Shown here: one piece after another, positions 1-5,971 of the stretch
Position numbering within the stretch: the first letter of the stretch is position 1
Layout of the letters: each line of letters opens with the position of its first letter
Assembly (NCBI GenBank): GCA_946402785.1
Contig: CAMIXP010000038.1
Coordinates: 1-10,675, forward strand
DNA: 10,675 bases
Source: an uncultured Caryophanales bacterium
GTDB lineage: Bacteria; Bacillota_I; Bacilli_A; RF39; UBA660
Reading direction: 5' to 3'
Notes under the pieces: model-generated
What the model saw: the letters and a program-made list of their open reading frames with translations, nothing else
The model's database searches: none
What the model was told of the DNA's origin: nothing
Position numbers and translations under genes: made by a program

Positions 1-24
1 AGCTAACTTTTCGGTTAGCTATTT
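1..24. terminator. Intrinsic terminator hairpin, probably bidirectional
   Basis: A perfect 7-bp inverted repeat (AGCTAAC at 1-7, GTTAGCT at 14-20) with a 6-nt loop is followed on the + strand by ATTTTT. It sits just beyond the stop codon (25-27) of the leftward TasA-like gene, so it can end that transcript. The plus-strand T-run suggests it also stops a rightward transcript arriving from outside the window. The side downstream for the minus-strand reading is cut off by the window edge, so its T-tract cannot be checked. Confidence 0.7.
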
Positions 25-615
25 TTAATTTCTTTGTTGGAAATGAATTTCTACGTTTACTTTGGTTGTTCGATACTCATCGTTTAGTGCATATTCTGTA
101 TCTTGTTGATTGTTCATGGTGTTGGTTGCACTGTCGTCCCATTCAAAGAAAATTCTTACTTTTGTTTCCGGTGTATTTTTAATGATGGTTCCGGTTATTC
201 CGTTTGTACTGTTATAATTTACGGCAGTACCATCATTGATGGCATATCTTTTTAAAACTAAATCGGTTAGGGGAGTTTCTTCATCGATTGATCCCGTAAT
301 CGTAAAATTAAAATCAACATCTACATTCGTTGCATCAATGATGATATCAAAGTATCCACTCGATCCTGGAGCAATTGTTCCTGCTTTGACGTAGTTATTT
401 GCATAAAATGCAGGAATAATAGTATTGGTTAAAGTTGATTGTGTATTAATTGCTTCATCATTTACCTTGATATTCCAACTAGCAATGGTTCCTTCCATTT
501 CTGCTTCTGTTTGCCTTCGATACTTGGCATAAGATGTTTGGAATAGGTAAACAAGAGTAATACCTACAATGACTACAAATGTGAGGATGAACATTAAATC
601 ATTTTTTCTTTTCAT
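25..615 (-). CDS. TasA/camelysin-like secreted protein
   Basis: This encodes 196 residues. The start at 615 is chosen because AGGTGAG lies three bases upstream; an in-frame ATG at 663 would add 16 residues and lacks such a site. Residues 1-6 are basic, about 7-25 form a hydrophobic helix, and a signal-peptidase site is plausible after TSYA (27-30). The mature part is predicted beta-rich and acidic. It has an ASWNIKVN segment soon after the signal and a PGSSGYFDIIIDAT stretch followed by alternating polar/hydrophobic strands. This layout matches the TasA/CalY (camelysin) family of small secreted proteins with SipW-type signals, some of which form extracellular fibres in Bacillus. Family assignment rests on layout and short motifs, so the exact role (fibre subunit, surface coat or other) is open. 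No SipW-like signal peptidase or second fibre gene is visible nearby. It is transcribed alone and leftward, divergent from the next gene. Confidence 0.75.
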   Translation of the reverse strand: MKRKNDLMFILTFVVIVGITLVYLFQTSYAKYRRQTEAEMEGTIASWNIKVNDEAINTQSTLTNTIIPAFYANNYVKAGTIAPGSSGYFDIIIDATNVDVDFNFTITGSIDEETPLTDLVLKRYAINDGTAVNYNSTNGITGTIIKNTPETKVRIFFEWDDSATNTMNNQQDTEYALNDEYRTTKVNVEIHFQQRN

Positions 616-631
616 AGTCTCACCTATTATT

Positions 632-640
632 ATTTTAACA
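632..640 (-). promoter_or_regulatory. Extended -10 promoter for the TasA-like gene
   Basis: Read on the minus strand, TGTTAAAAT is a TGn extension followed by TAAAAT (5/6 to TATAAT). Transcription would begin near 625, at the first base of the AGGTGAG ribosome binding site, giving a leader of only about 10 nt. No convincing -35 hexamer is seen at the expected distance, as is common for extended -10 promoters. Confidence 0.4.
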
Positions 641-654
641 TAATGAATAACATT

Positions 655-684
655 TTGATACATTTTTCTTTCTTGTGATACACT
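655..684 (+). promoter_or_regulatory. Promoter for the small unknown gene
   Basis: A -35 box TTGATA (655-660, 5/6 to consensus), an 18-nt spacer and a -10 box TACACT (679-684) preceded by TGA (676-678) form an extended -10 promoter. The predicted start near 691 falls on the AGGTG ribosome binding site, so the leader is nearly absent. Confidence 0.4.
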
Positions 685-701
685 ATTAATAGGTGATTCT
701 C

Positions 702-998
702 ATGGAGTTAGAAAATCAATTTCGATATTTAGTTGGAGGATATTATGGAGTTTCATTAATCGATGAATATCCTTTAAAAGAATTTGTTTTGAAAGATATT
801 GAAGAATATATTCGAAATTTTGTTGAAATCAATCCAATTGATTCCTTTGATTATCAAAGGGAAGCGGAGCTTGTAAAAGAAAATGTATCAGAGAGAGTAA
901 AACTACAAGATGCCTTGCTTGTTTTAAACAAGATTCATGGATCGATGGATTTGGTGTTTCTTATTAAGCAAAAATTGAAACAATATGAACGAAAATAA
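702..998 (+). CDS. Small hypothetical protein (98 aa)
   Basis: I do not recognise this protein. The ATG at 702 is preferred over the in-frame GTG at 693, because that GTG lies inside the likely ribosome binding site AGGTG (691-695), which is well spaced for 702. The product is soluble, has no signal peptide or membrane helix, and is rich in Glu, Lys, Leu and Val. Much of it looks alpha-helical, with a helical region around the middle (LKDIEEYIRNF) and a basic C-terminal helix ending KLKQYERK. No catalytic motif, Cys cluster or nucleic-acid-binding motif is evident. It stands between the divergent TasA-like gene and the lipoprotein gene, with its own promoter and at most a weak terminator, so context gives no function. 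Codon use and ribosome binding site support a genuine gene. Confidence 0.7.
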   Translation: MELENQFRYLVGGYYGVSLIDEYPLKEFVLKDIEEYIRNFVEINPIDSFDYQREAELVKENVSERVKLQDALLVLNKIHGSMDLVFLIKQKLKQYERK

Positions 999-1020
999 AT
1001 TGACATTTACACTTTACACA

Positions 1021-1047
1021 AAATGAAATACAACTTTCATTTATTTT
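1021..1047 (+). terminator. Weak AT-rich terminator-like hairpin
   Basis: AAATGAAA (1021-1028) pairs with TTTCATTT (1035-1042) across a 6-nt loop and is followed by ATTTT. The 8-bp stem has only one G-C pair and the T-run is short, so termination may be partial. Its position 22 bp after the stop of the small unknown gene fits a terminator. Confidence 0.35.
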
Positions 1048-1054
1048 CTAGGTA

Positions 1055-1063
1055 TGTTATATT
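1055..1063 (+). promoter_or_regulatory. Extended -10 promoter for the lipoprotein gene
   Basis: TGTTATATT is a TGn extension plus TATATT (5/6 to consensus). Its surroundings, TATGTTATATT, are identical in 10 of 11 bases to the element at 1941-1951. The predicted start near 1070 leaves a leader of about 17 nt holding the ribosome binding site. No good -35 hexamer is seen 17-18 nt upstream. Confidence 0.45.
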
Positions 1064-1086
1064 TTATGTATAAGGTAGGGATTGAA

Positions 1087-1908
1087 ATGAAACGTTTTTT
1101 TAAATTATCTTTTCTCTTCGTAGCGGTTGCATTTTTATGTACAGCTTGTGAAGGTGACGTAACAAGAGCTCTTCGTCATGAAGGTTTTGCGATTGGTGAA
1201 GATTTTGTATGTGAAGCATTCTTTGATGAGACTTATACAGATAAAATTCGTTACTTAACAGGTACTAAAATTATTACGACTTCTGGACGTATTTATGAAG
1301 TTTCTTTAGGAAAGAAATATGCGAATGGTAGTCACTGTAAAGTAGCAGAGACACAAATACGTGTTGTATCTATATTTGACAATCGTATTGTCAAAGCAGA
1401 CGATGGAAAATTATATTCTTTAAATGATGAGAATAATATGCTTGCTTATACGGAAATTACAGATGCGGATAATTCTTATGCCATTTATCGATTATTATTA
1501 GATCCAGAAGGAACGATTAAAGTTATTACGGCAGATAGTAGTAATGGTATTTACTATGTATTAAAGAGTGACGGAAATGTATATGGAGTTACCATTTCTC
1601 AACAAGATCATAATCAACCTCCTGTCATTGCGGGAAGTGTTGTTGTCTATAATAAAGATGATTACCAAGGTAATATTGTAGACTTTAACTATAGTGGTAT
1701 GAGTGCTGCGACTTTCGTACGTACCGAGAATAAAGTGTTCCATATGAAAGCGATGAACGTAGATGAATGTACAAAATATGCAGATGTACCATGTGATTAT
1801 CAAATGGTAGAAGCACCTGTATTTGAAGAAAACAAAGATTATATCCTTGTTTATAACGGAAGTATGGTTATTACCACTTATAAGAAAACATTTACTTTAC
1901 AAGGTTAA
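1087..1908 (+). CDS. Lipoprotein with beta-propeller-like repeats
   Basis: The 273-residue product begins at ATG 1087, placed after a GGTAGGG ribosome binding site; an in-frame ATG at 1054 would lie upstream of the predicted transcription start. Residues 1-21 (basic MKRFFK, hydrophobic core, LCTAC) form a type II signal peptide with Cys21 as the likely lipidated residue. The lipobox is slightly unusual in having Cys at -3. The mature protein would therefore be anchored on the outer face of the membrane. It contains recurring short strands of the form (S/D/N)-G-x-(I/L/V)-Y-x-(V/L): 66-72, 106-112, 153-159 and 162-168, with a looser copy at 214-220. Such spacing resembles blades of a beta-propeller (RCC1- or kelch-like), but I cannot assign a family. 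Four further cysteines (42, 84, 228, 236) could form disulfides outside the cell. It is transcribed alone, with its own promoter and a strong terminator. The function is unknown. Confidence 0.8.
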   Translation: MKRFFKLSFLFVAVAFLCTACEGDVTRALRHEGFAIGEDFVCEAFFDETYTDKIRYLTGTKIITTSGRIYEVSLGKKYANGSHCKVAETQIRVVSIFDNRIVKADDGKLYSLNDENNMLAYTEITDADNSYAIYRLLLDPEGTIKVITADSSNGIYYVLKSDGNVYGVTISQQDHNQPPVIAGSVVVYNKDDYQGNIVDFNYSGMSAATFVRTENKVFHMKAMNVDECTKYADVPCDYQMVEAPVFEENKDYILVYNGSMVITTYKKTFTLQG

Positions 1909-1936
1909 GCAAAAGACGAGTCTTTTGCTTTTTTCT
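1907..1936 (+). terminator. Strong intrinsic terminator after the lipoprotein gene
   Basis: AAGCAAAAGAC (1907-1917) is perfectly complementary to GTCTTTTGCTT (1920-1930). The innermost pair would open to give a 4-nt loop. The stem runs into a T-rich tract (1929-1940). Its first bases are the last two of the TAA stop codon. Confidence 0.85.
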
Positions 1937-1942
1937 TTTCTA

Positions 1943-1951
1943 TGTTATACT
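1943..1951 (+). promoter_or_regulatory. Extended -10 promoter for the RNA-modification pair
   Basis: TGTTATACT is a TGn extension plus TATACT (5/6 to consensus). Transcription would begin near 1958, 16 nt before the start codon and just upstream of the GAGGTGG ribosome binding site. Its upstream region overlaps the T-tract and stem of the preceding terminator, so no independent -35 box is recognisable. Confidence 0.5.
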
Positions 1952-1973
1952 ATGTTGGAATTGAGGTGGCTTT

Positions 1974-2843
1974 ATGACGATTAGTGATCAATGGAAAGAC
2001 TATGAATTAATTGATGCATCTTTGGGTATGAAATATGAACGATGGGGAGACATCTTTCTATTAAGACCAGATCCTCAAGTTATTTGGAACAATGGTAATT
2101 TAGAGGAAAAGTATCAAGGAAAAATTGATGCGATTTATCATCGTAGTAATAAAGGGGGAGGAAGCTGGGAAAACTTAAAAAGTGTTCCTTCTTCTTGGAT
2201 GATTCATTATAACAATTTATCTTTCCATATTAAACAAATGGGATTTAAACATACTGGTTTATTTCCAGAGCAAGCTGTGAATTGGGATTTTATGATTTCT
2301 AAAATCAAGAATGCTGGTCGTGAGATTCGTGTATTGAATTTATTCGCTTATACGGGAGGAGCAACGGTTGCGTGTTTATCTGCTGGTGCTCATGTGACTC
2401 ATGTAGATTCTTCTCGTGGTATGGTCGATTGGTGCAAAGAGAATGTCAATAGTAGTGGATATCAAGGAGATCATGTCCGTTATATTGTCGATGATGTTGT
2501 GAAGTTTGTTCAAAGAGAAATTCGTAGAGGAAACAAATATGATGCCATTATTATGGACCCTCCTAGTTATGGAAGAGGGGCTAATGGAGAAGTTTGGGAT
2601 ATCGAAAGAGATTTAAATTATTTAGTTCATATCTGCCAAGAAATCTTATCGGATGATCCTTTATTCTTCCTTATTAATTCTTATACGACAGGTTTATCTT
2701 CAACGGTTCTTTCTAATTTATTAGAGATTGAAATTTCTTCTAAGTATCCTGGCGTTGTATCTCATGGTGAAGTAGGGTTACCAATTACCAATCAATCTCT
2801 TGTTTTACCATGTGGTATTTATGGAAGATGGGAGAAAAAATGA
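1974..2843 (+). CDS. RlmI/RlmK-like SAM-dependent methyltransferase
   Basis: This 289-residue class I methyltransferase most resembles the COG1092 group (RlmI, RlmK), which modifies 23S rRNA. The ATG at 1974 follows GAGGTGG by four bases. Residues 1-90 form an N-terminal beta-rich region lacking the PUA domain of E. coli RlmI. Motif I is LNLFAYTGG (121-129), which binds S-adenosylmethionine. HVDSS (143-147) supplies the acidic residue expected to hold the SAM ribose. DPPSYGRG (195-202) is motif IV. At the place where m5C-forming RlmI has its catalytic SC segment, this protein reads NSYTTG (235-240), with no Cys. It is therefore unlikely to act by the cysteine-dependent m5C mechanism, and another base or position is implied. 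The substrate is unproven, although the coupled pseudouridine synthase downstream supports RNA. The gene ends in AAA TGA, which overlaps the next start codon. Confidence 0.88.
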   Translation: MTISDQWKDYELIDASLGMKYERWGDIFLLRPDPQVIWNNGNLEEKYQGKIDAIYHRSNKGGGSWENLKSVPSSWMIHYNNLSFHIKQMGFKHTGLFPEQAVNWDFMISKIKNAGREIRVLNLFAYTGGATVACLSAGAHVTHVDSSRGMVDWCKENVNSSGYQGDHVRYIVDDVVKFVQREIRRGNKYDAIIMDPPSYGRGANGEVWDIERDLNYLVHICQEILSDDPLFFLINSYTTGLSSTVLSNLLEIEISSKYPGVVSHGEVGLPITNQSLVLPCGIYGRWEKK

Positions 2844-3496
2844 AAGATTTAAAAGTATTATATGAAGATAATCATGTGATTGTTGTGGTAAAACCTTTTA
2901 ATGTATTAAGTCAAGGGGATGCGACAGGGGATCCTTCTATCATGGATATGGTAAAAGACTATATTAAGAAGAAATATCATAAACCAGGTAATGTTTATTT
3001 GGGGCTTGTTCATAGACTTGATCGTCCTGTTGGTGGAATTATGGTTTTTGCGAGAAGCAGTAAAGCAGCCAGTCGTTTAACCAAGGCTTTTTCAGAACAT
3101 GATTTAACCAAAAAATATTTAGCGATTGTTCATGGAAAAATGGATTCCAAGGGAGAATTTGTTGATTTAATTGAAAAGGGGAAAGATGGAAATTCTTTTA
3201 TCAGTAAAAATGGAAAAGAAGCTATCTTAGATTATGAGTTATTAGAATATAATTCAGAGCATGATTGTTCTTTGGTTTCGATTACGTTAAAGACAGGAAG
3301 ACATCATCAGATTCGTGTTCAATTTGCGAGTCGTGGTCATGCACTTGTGGGAGATCAACGTTATGGAGTGCTTGATAATAAGCAAATTTGCTTATTTGCT
3401 TACCAATTATCTTTCACGCATCCTGTTACCAAAGAAGTGTTAGAATTTAAGGAATATCCTCCTCAAATAGGAGACTGGACAATTTTTACACTGTAA
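2840..3496 (+). CDS. RluA-family pseudouridine synthase
   Basis: This 218-residue protein converts uridine to pseudouridine in structured RNA (rRNA or tRNA) and acts in the cytoplasm. The ATG at 2840 overlaps the upstream TGA (ATGA), and GGGAG lies seven bases before it, so translation is probably coupled. Residues 4-20 (LKVLYEDNHVIVVVKPF) are the usual family N-terminus. VHRLDRPVGG (57-66) contains the catalytic Asp61. KTGRHHQIRVQ (151-161) is the conserved RNA/active-site motif with its Arg. GDQRYG (171-176) and the C-terminal FTHPVTKE segment also fit. There is no N-terminal S4 domain, so it is shorter than RluD/RluC (about 300 residues) and closer to RluA or the single-domain Bacillus paralogues. 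The modified position cannot be told from sequence alone. Confidence 0.93.
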   Translation: MKDLKVLYEDNHVIVVVKPFNVLSQGDATGDPSIMDMVKDYIKKKYHKPGNVYLGLVHRLDRPVGGIMVFARSSKAASRLTKAFSEHDLTKKYLAIVHGKMDSKGEFVDLIEKGKDGNSFISKNGKEAILDYELLEYNSEHDCSLVSITLKTGRHHQIRVQFASRGHALVGDQRYGVLDNKQICLFAYQLSFTHPVTKEVLEFKEYPPQIGDWTIFTL

Positions 3497-3514
3497 AAAA
3501 AATGTACAAAAAAT

Positions 3515-3545
3515 AAAACATTTGCAATTGCAAGTGTTTTTTGTT
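3515..3545 (+). terminator. Terminator overlapping the next promoter
   Basis: AAAACATTTGC (3515-3525) pairs with GCAAGTGTTTT (3530-3540) over 11 bp with one T-G wobble and an AATT loop, followed by TTGTT. It ends the methyltransferase/pseudouridine synthase transcript. The ascending arm and loop contain TTGCAA (3522-3527), which doubles as the -35 box of the next gene. Confidence 0.8.
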
Positions 3546-3550
3546 ATTAT
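3522..3550 (+). promoter_or_regulatory. Promoter for the Pro/Ala-rich membrane protein
   Basis: The -35 box is TTGCAA (3522-3527, 4/6), the spacer is 17 nt and the -10 box is TATTAT (3545-3550, 5/6), preceded by TGT (extended -10). The start near 3557 leaves a leader of about 29 nt containing the AAGGGAG ribosome binding site (3570-3576). The -35 box lies inside the terminator hairpin of the upstream unit. Confidence 0.55.
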
Positions 3551-3585
3551 ATTTATAGATTGTAGAATAAAGGGAGTAGATAATT

Positions 3586-4260
3586 ATGGATTTTGATTTA
3601 GGATGGTTTACTACGATACCAGGATTATGTATTACTGGTGGCGTATTATTTTTAATAGTTGCTTTGATTTTATTGATTATTATTGGTAAGAAATCAAAGA
3701 AAGAGAAGAAGGCAAAAGAAGAGGCTGATCAAAATGCTGCACAACCTGCAGCTATGACGGTACCTGGAGCTCCTGCTCCTGCTGCACCTGCACCTATTGC
3801 TCAACCAGCACCTGCTATGCCAGCAGCACCTGCACCAATTGCAGCTGTACCTGCAGCACCTGCACCTGTTGCTCCTGCAACACCAGTTATGCCTGCTACA
3901 CAACCGGCACCTGCTATGCCAGCAGCGCCTGCACCTGTTGCTCCTGCAGCACCAGTTATGCCTGCTACACAACCAGCACCTGCACAATCTGCAGTAGCTG
4001 TAACACCTGTTCAACCTGCAGCTCCAGCAAATCCCGCTGAACCTGTTATTTATGGTGGAGCTAGTCCTGCTGTTGCACCTGTTCCTCCAACTACACCTGC
4101 TGCACCTGCTGCTCCATACGGAGGAGCTGATCCAGTAGCTGCTGTAGCACCTGTTGCTCCAGTATCTCCAGTTGGACCTACAGCACCTGTTGCAGAAATA
4201 ACACCTGTTGCTCCTGTTCAACCAGTAGCACCAGTACAACAGGTACCACCTCAACAATAA
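3586..4260 (+). CDS. Membrane-anchored Pro/Ala-rich low-complexity protein
   Basis: The 224-residue product starts at ATG 3586, nine bases after AAGGGAG. Residues about 12-34 are a single membrane helix, followed by a highly basic KKSKKEKKAK stretch (35-44). By the positive-inside rule the N-terminus should lie outside and the long tail in the cytoplasm. Residues 52-224 are almost wholly Pro, Ala, Val, Thr, Met and Gln in PAPA/APV units, probably an extended disordered chain. A 23-residue unit is duplicated at 91-113 and 114-136, and YGGASP/YGGADP occurs twice (156-161, 178-183). I do not recognise a family. Pro/Ala-rich tails serve as spacers or protein-binding linkers in several bacterial envelope proteins, but any such role is inference. 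The gene has its own promoter and terminator. The opposite-strand open frame here results from the repetitive codons. Confidence 0.85.
   Translation: MDFDLGWFTTIPGLCITGGVLFLIVALILLIIIGKKSKKEKKAKEEADQNAAQPAAMTVPGAPAPAAPAPIAQPAPAMPAAPAPIAAVPAAPAPVAPATPVMPATQPAPAMPAAPAPVAPAAPVMPATQPAPAQSAVAVTPVQPAAPANPAEPVIYGGASPAVAPVPPTTPAAPAAPYGGADPVAAVAPVAPVSPVGPTAPVAEITPVAPVQPVAPVQQVPPQQ
3856..3993 (+). repeat. 69-bp in-frame tandem duplication
   Basis: Two adjacent 69-nt units (3856-3924 and 3925-3993) encode near-identical 23-residue blocks (APAPVAPATP... and APAPVAPAAP...). They differ at only a few positions, including the ends (PAMPA versus PAQSA). The similarity at nucleotide level suggests recent duplication by slippage or unequal recombination, and therefore likely length variation between strains. 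Confidence 0.8.
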
Positions 4261-4267
4261 GAATGAG

Positions 4268-4297
4268 AAAAAAAGTATAGTTTTATACTTTTTTTTT
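4268..4297 (+). terminator. Intrinsic terminator after the Pro/Ala-rich gene
   Basis: AAAAAAAGTATA (4268-4279) pairs with TATACTTTTTTT (4284-4295) over a GTTT loop, with a continuous T-run to 4297. The stem is AT-rich but long. It separates this gene from the glycosyltransferase operon. Confidence 0.75.
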
Positions 4298-4307
4298 GGC
4301 TTTCTTG

Positions 4308-4336
4308 TTGGTTCCATTCTTAAAAAATGGTATAAT
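4308..4336 (+). promoter_or_regulatory. Promoter of the glycosyltransferase-pilin operon
   Basis: A consensus TATAAT (4331-4336) preceded by TGG (extended -10, 4328-4330) lies 17 nt from a weak -35 box TTGGTT (4308-4313). The predicted start near 4343 coincides with the AAGGTG ribosome binding site, so the leader is about 11 nt. This is the only promoter seen for the four downstream genes, which are overlapping or closely spaced. Confidence 0.6.
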
Positions 4337-4353
4337 TTTTATAAGGTGATATT

Positions 4354-5502
4354 ATGAAGAAGATATCTATACTATCCTTACATTTGGGATATGGTGGTAT
4401 TGAAAAATCGATTGTCTCTTTAGCCAATGTTTTATGTAATCGATATGAGGTTGAAATTGCGGTTTGTTATCAACTGTATGACGAGTGCGTTTTCCCTTTA
4501 GATTCGAGAGTAAAAGTTCGATATTTAAATACAAGAGATATTGTTCCAAATCATGAATCTCTTCGTAATGCCCTTCATTCTAAAAATATTTTTAAAATGA
4601 TCAAAGAGGGTTCTTTTTCTGTGAAAGTTTTATATCATCGTAGAAAGAGTATGATTTCTTATATTGTGAATTGTGATGCGGATGTTATTATTTCTACAAG
4701 AGATATTTTTAATACATGGTCTGGTATGTATGCCAAAGAGGGTGTTTTAAAAATCGGTTGGGAACATAATCATTTCCATGATGATGAGAAGTATGCTACA
4801 AAAATTGTGGAAAGTGCTAAGAACTTAGATTACTTGGTACTTGTTTCTTCTGAATTACAAAAATATTATGCAAAACGTTTAGAAGGAAAATGCATGTGTA
4901 TTTATATTCCTAACTGTATTGATAGTATGCCTCCTAAGAAAGCATCTTTACGTGCGAAACGATTAATTAGTGTCGGTAGACTTTCTCCTGAGAAAGGTTA
5001 TTTAGATTTATTACGTGTTTATCATATTTTGTATAAAAAATATCCTGATTGGAAATTAGATATTATTGGGGACGGAAAAGAACGAAAACTATTAGAAGAA
5101 TATATTCATGTTCATAACATGGAAAAGTTTGTTACGCTACATGGATTTCAGAAAAAAGATTATATTGATCGGATGATGCAAGATTCATCTATCTATTTGA
5201 TGACTTCTCATACAGAATCATTTGGAATCGTTTTAATTGAAGCTATGAGTCATGGGCTTCCTTGTATCGCGATGGATTCTGCAGAAGGGGCTCGTGAAAT
5301 TATTAATAGTGGTCATAACGGATATTTGATTAAGAATCGAAATTATGAAATGATGGTTAAAAAAATTGGTGACTTAATTAAAGACCGAGATGAAAGATTA
5401 AAAATAGGGGAAAATGCTCGTAAAAGTGTGGAAAAGTATACTAGTGAAGCTGTAGGCGAGGAGTGGTTTACTTTGATAGAAGAGAGTGATGTTTATGAGT
5501 AA
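4354..5502 (+). CDS. GT4-family glycosyltransferase
   Basis: A 382-residue GT-B fold transferase that would move a sugar from a nucleotide-sugar to a glycan or lipid-linked acceptor at the inner face of the membrane. The start at 4354 is five bases after AAGGTG. The N-terminal acceptor domain begins with KISILSLHLGYGGIEKS (3-19), the usual glycine-rich loop. In the C-terminal donor domain, SVGRLSPEKG (206-215) carries the Arg209 and Lys214 that contact the donor diphosphate, IIGDG (237-241) follows, and ESFGIVLIE (288-296) is the EX7E motif with Glu288 and Glu296. No membrane span is seen. Length is typical for GT4 enzymes. The specific sugar and acceptor cannot be inferred. It is the first gene of an operon, and its last 8 bases overlap the start of the Alg14-like gene, which fits a role in building a surface glycan. 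Confidence 0.92.
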   Translation: MKKISILSLHLGYGGIEKSIVSLANVLCNRYEVEIAVCYQLYDECVFPLDSRVKVRYLNTRDIVPNHESLRNALHSKNIFKMIKEGSFSVKVLYHRRKSMISYIVNCDADVIISTRDIFNTWSGMYAKEGVLKIGWEHNHFHDDEKYATKIVESAKNLDYLVLVSSELQKYYAKRLEGKCMCIYIPNCIDSMPPKKASLRAKRLISVGRLSPEKGYLDLLRVYHILYKKYPDWKLDIIGDGKERKLLEEYIHVHNMEKFVTLHGFQKKDYIDRMMQDSSIYLMTSHTESFGIVLIEAMSHGLPCIAMDSAEGAREIINSGHNGYLIKNRNYEMMVKKIGDLIKDRDERLKIGENARKSVEKYTSEAVGEEWFTLIEESDVYE

Positions 5503-5971
5503 AAAATCTGTTATTTTTATTGCTTCCACAGGAGGTCATTTGGAAGAATTATTACAATTAAGTCCTATGTTTGATCGTTATGATTATCATTTGATTACGG
5601 AAAAGACGAAGTCTAATTTGTACTTAAAAGAAAAATATAAAGATAAAGTTGATTATTTGGTATATGGAACAAAATTGCATTTTTTAACGTATCCATTTAA
5701 ATTACTTTTTAATTGTTTTAAGAGTTTATTCTTTTATTTAAAATATGCACCTGATTATATTATTACGACAGGTACTCATACAGCAGGACCTATGTGCTGT
5801 TTAGGAAAAATATTTGGTAGTAAAGTCATTTATATTGAGACATTTGCGAATATGGTTACGAAGACATCTACTGGAAAATTGGTTTATCCAATGAGTGATA
5901 AATTTATTGTTCAATGGGAAAGTATGAAGAAACTATACCCTAATGCTGAAGTTGGGGGGTGGATTTTCTAA
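5495..5971 (+). CDS. Alg14/PssD-like glycosyltransferase subunit
   Basis: The 158-residue protein resembles the PssD/Cps14F/Alg14 family, the acceptor-side, membrane-associated half of a two-part glycosyltransferase whose catalytic partner is PssE/Cps14G/Alg13. The ATG at 5495 is chosen over ATG 5489 and GTG 5486 because AGAAGAGAG lies at a workable distance and the family sequence begins at SKKSVIFIASTGGHLEEL. Features are the GGH loop (13-15), a hydrophobic aromatic segment (about 63-82) expected to lie on the membrane, TTGTHTAGP (91-99), YIETFA (113-118) and the C-terminal tail AEVGGWIF. The gene overlaps its upstream neighbour by 8 bp, and the next gene by one base (TAATG), the usual order and tight coupling of this pair. 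In capsule loci this pair adds a second sugar to a lipid-linked intermediate; the sugar here is not known. Confidence 0.9.
   Translation: MSKKSVIFIASTGGHLEELLQLSPMFDRYDYHLITEKTKSNLYLKEKYKDKVDYLVYGTKLHFLTYPFKLLFNCFKSLFFYLKYAPDYIITTGTHTAGPMCCLGKIFGSKVIYIETFANMVTKTSTGKLVYPMSDKFIVQWESMKKLYPNAEVGGWIF

Noticed and set aside
1000..1029. Perfect TTGACA (1000-1005) as -35 of a promoter for the lipoprotein gene
   Set aside because: The hexamers at 17-18 nt spacing (ATGAAA, TGAAAT) are poor -10 boxes and the terminator-like hairpin would follow at once; the extended -10 at 1055-1063 fits better.
2841..2843. TGA at the end of the methyltransferase gene read as Trp (Mycoplasma code)
   Set aside because: Readthrough would add only three residues before TAA, so the site itself is not decisive. 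However, all other long frames lack internal TGA and use TGG for Trp, which supports the standard code.
3797..3997. Plus-strand open frame of 66 codons rich in Leu, Gln and His
   Set aside because: A shifted-frame shadow of the same repetitive Pro/Ala codons.
3694..4317. Minus-strand open frame of 207 codons rich in Cys, Arg, Trp and Ser
   Set aside because: It is the antisense of the Pro/Ala-rich gene. GCA/CCT-type codons read backwards give Cys/Arg/Trp-rich nonsense, it has no ribosome binding site, and it crosses the terminator.
5959..5970. GTG start for the Alg13-GtrA fusion, four codons upstream
   Set aside because: It lies within the GGGGTGG ribosome binding site, and homologous sequences begin with the MILVVLGT segment at 5971.
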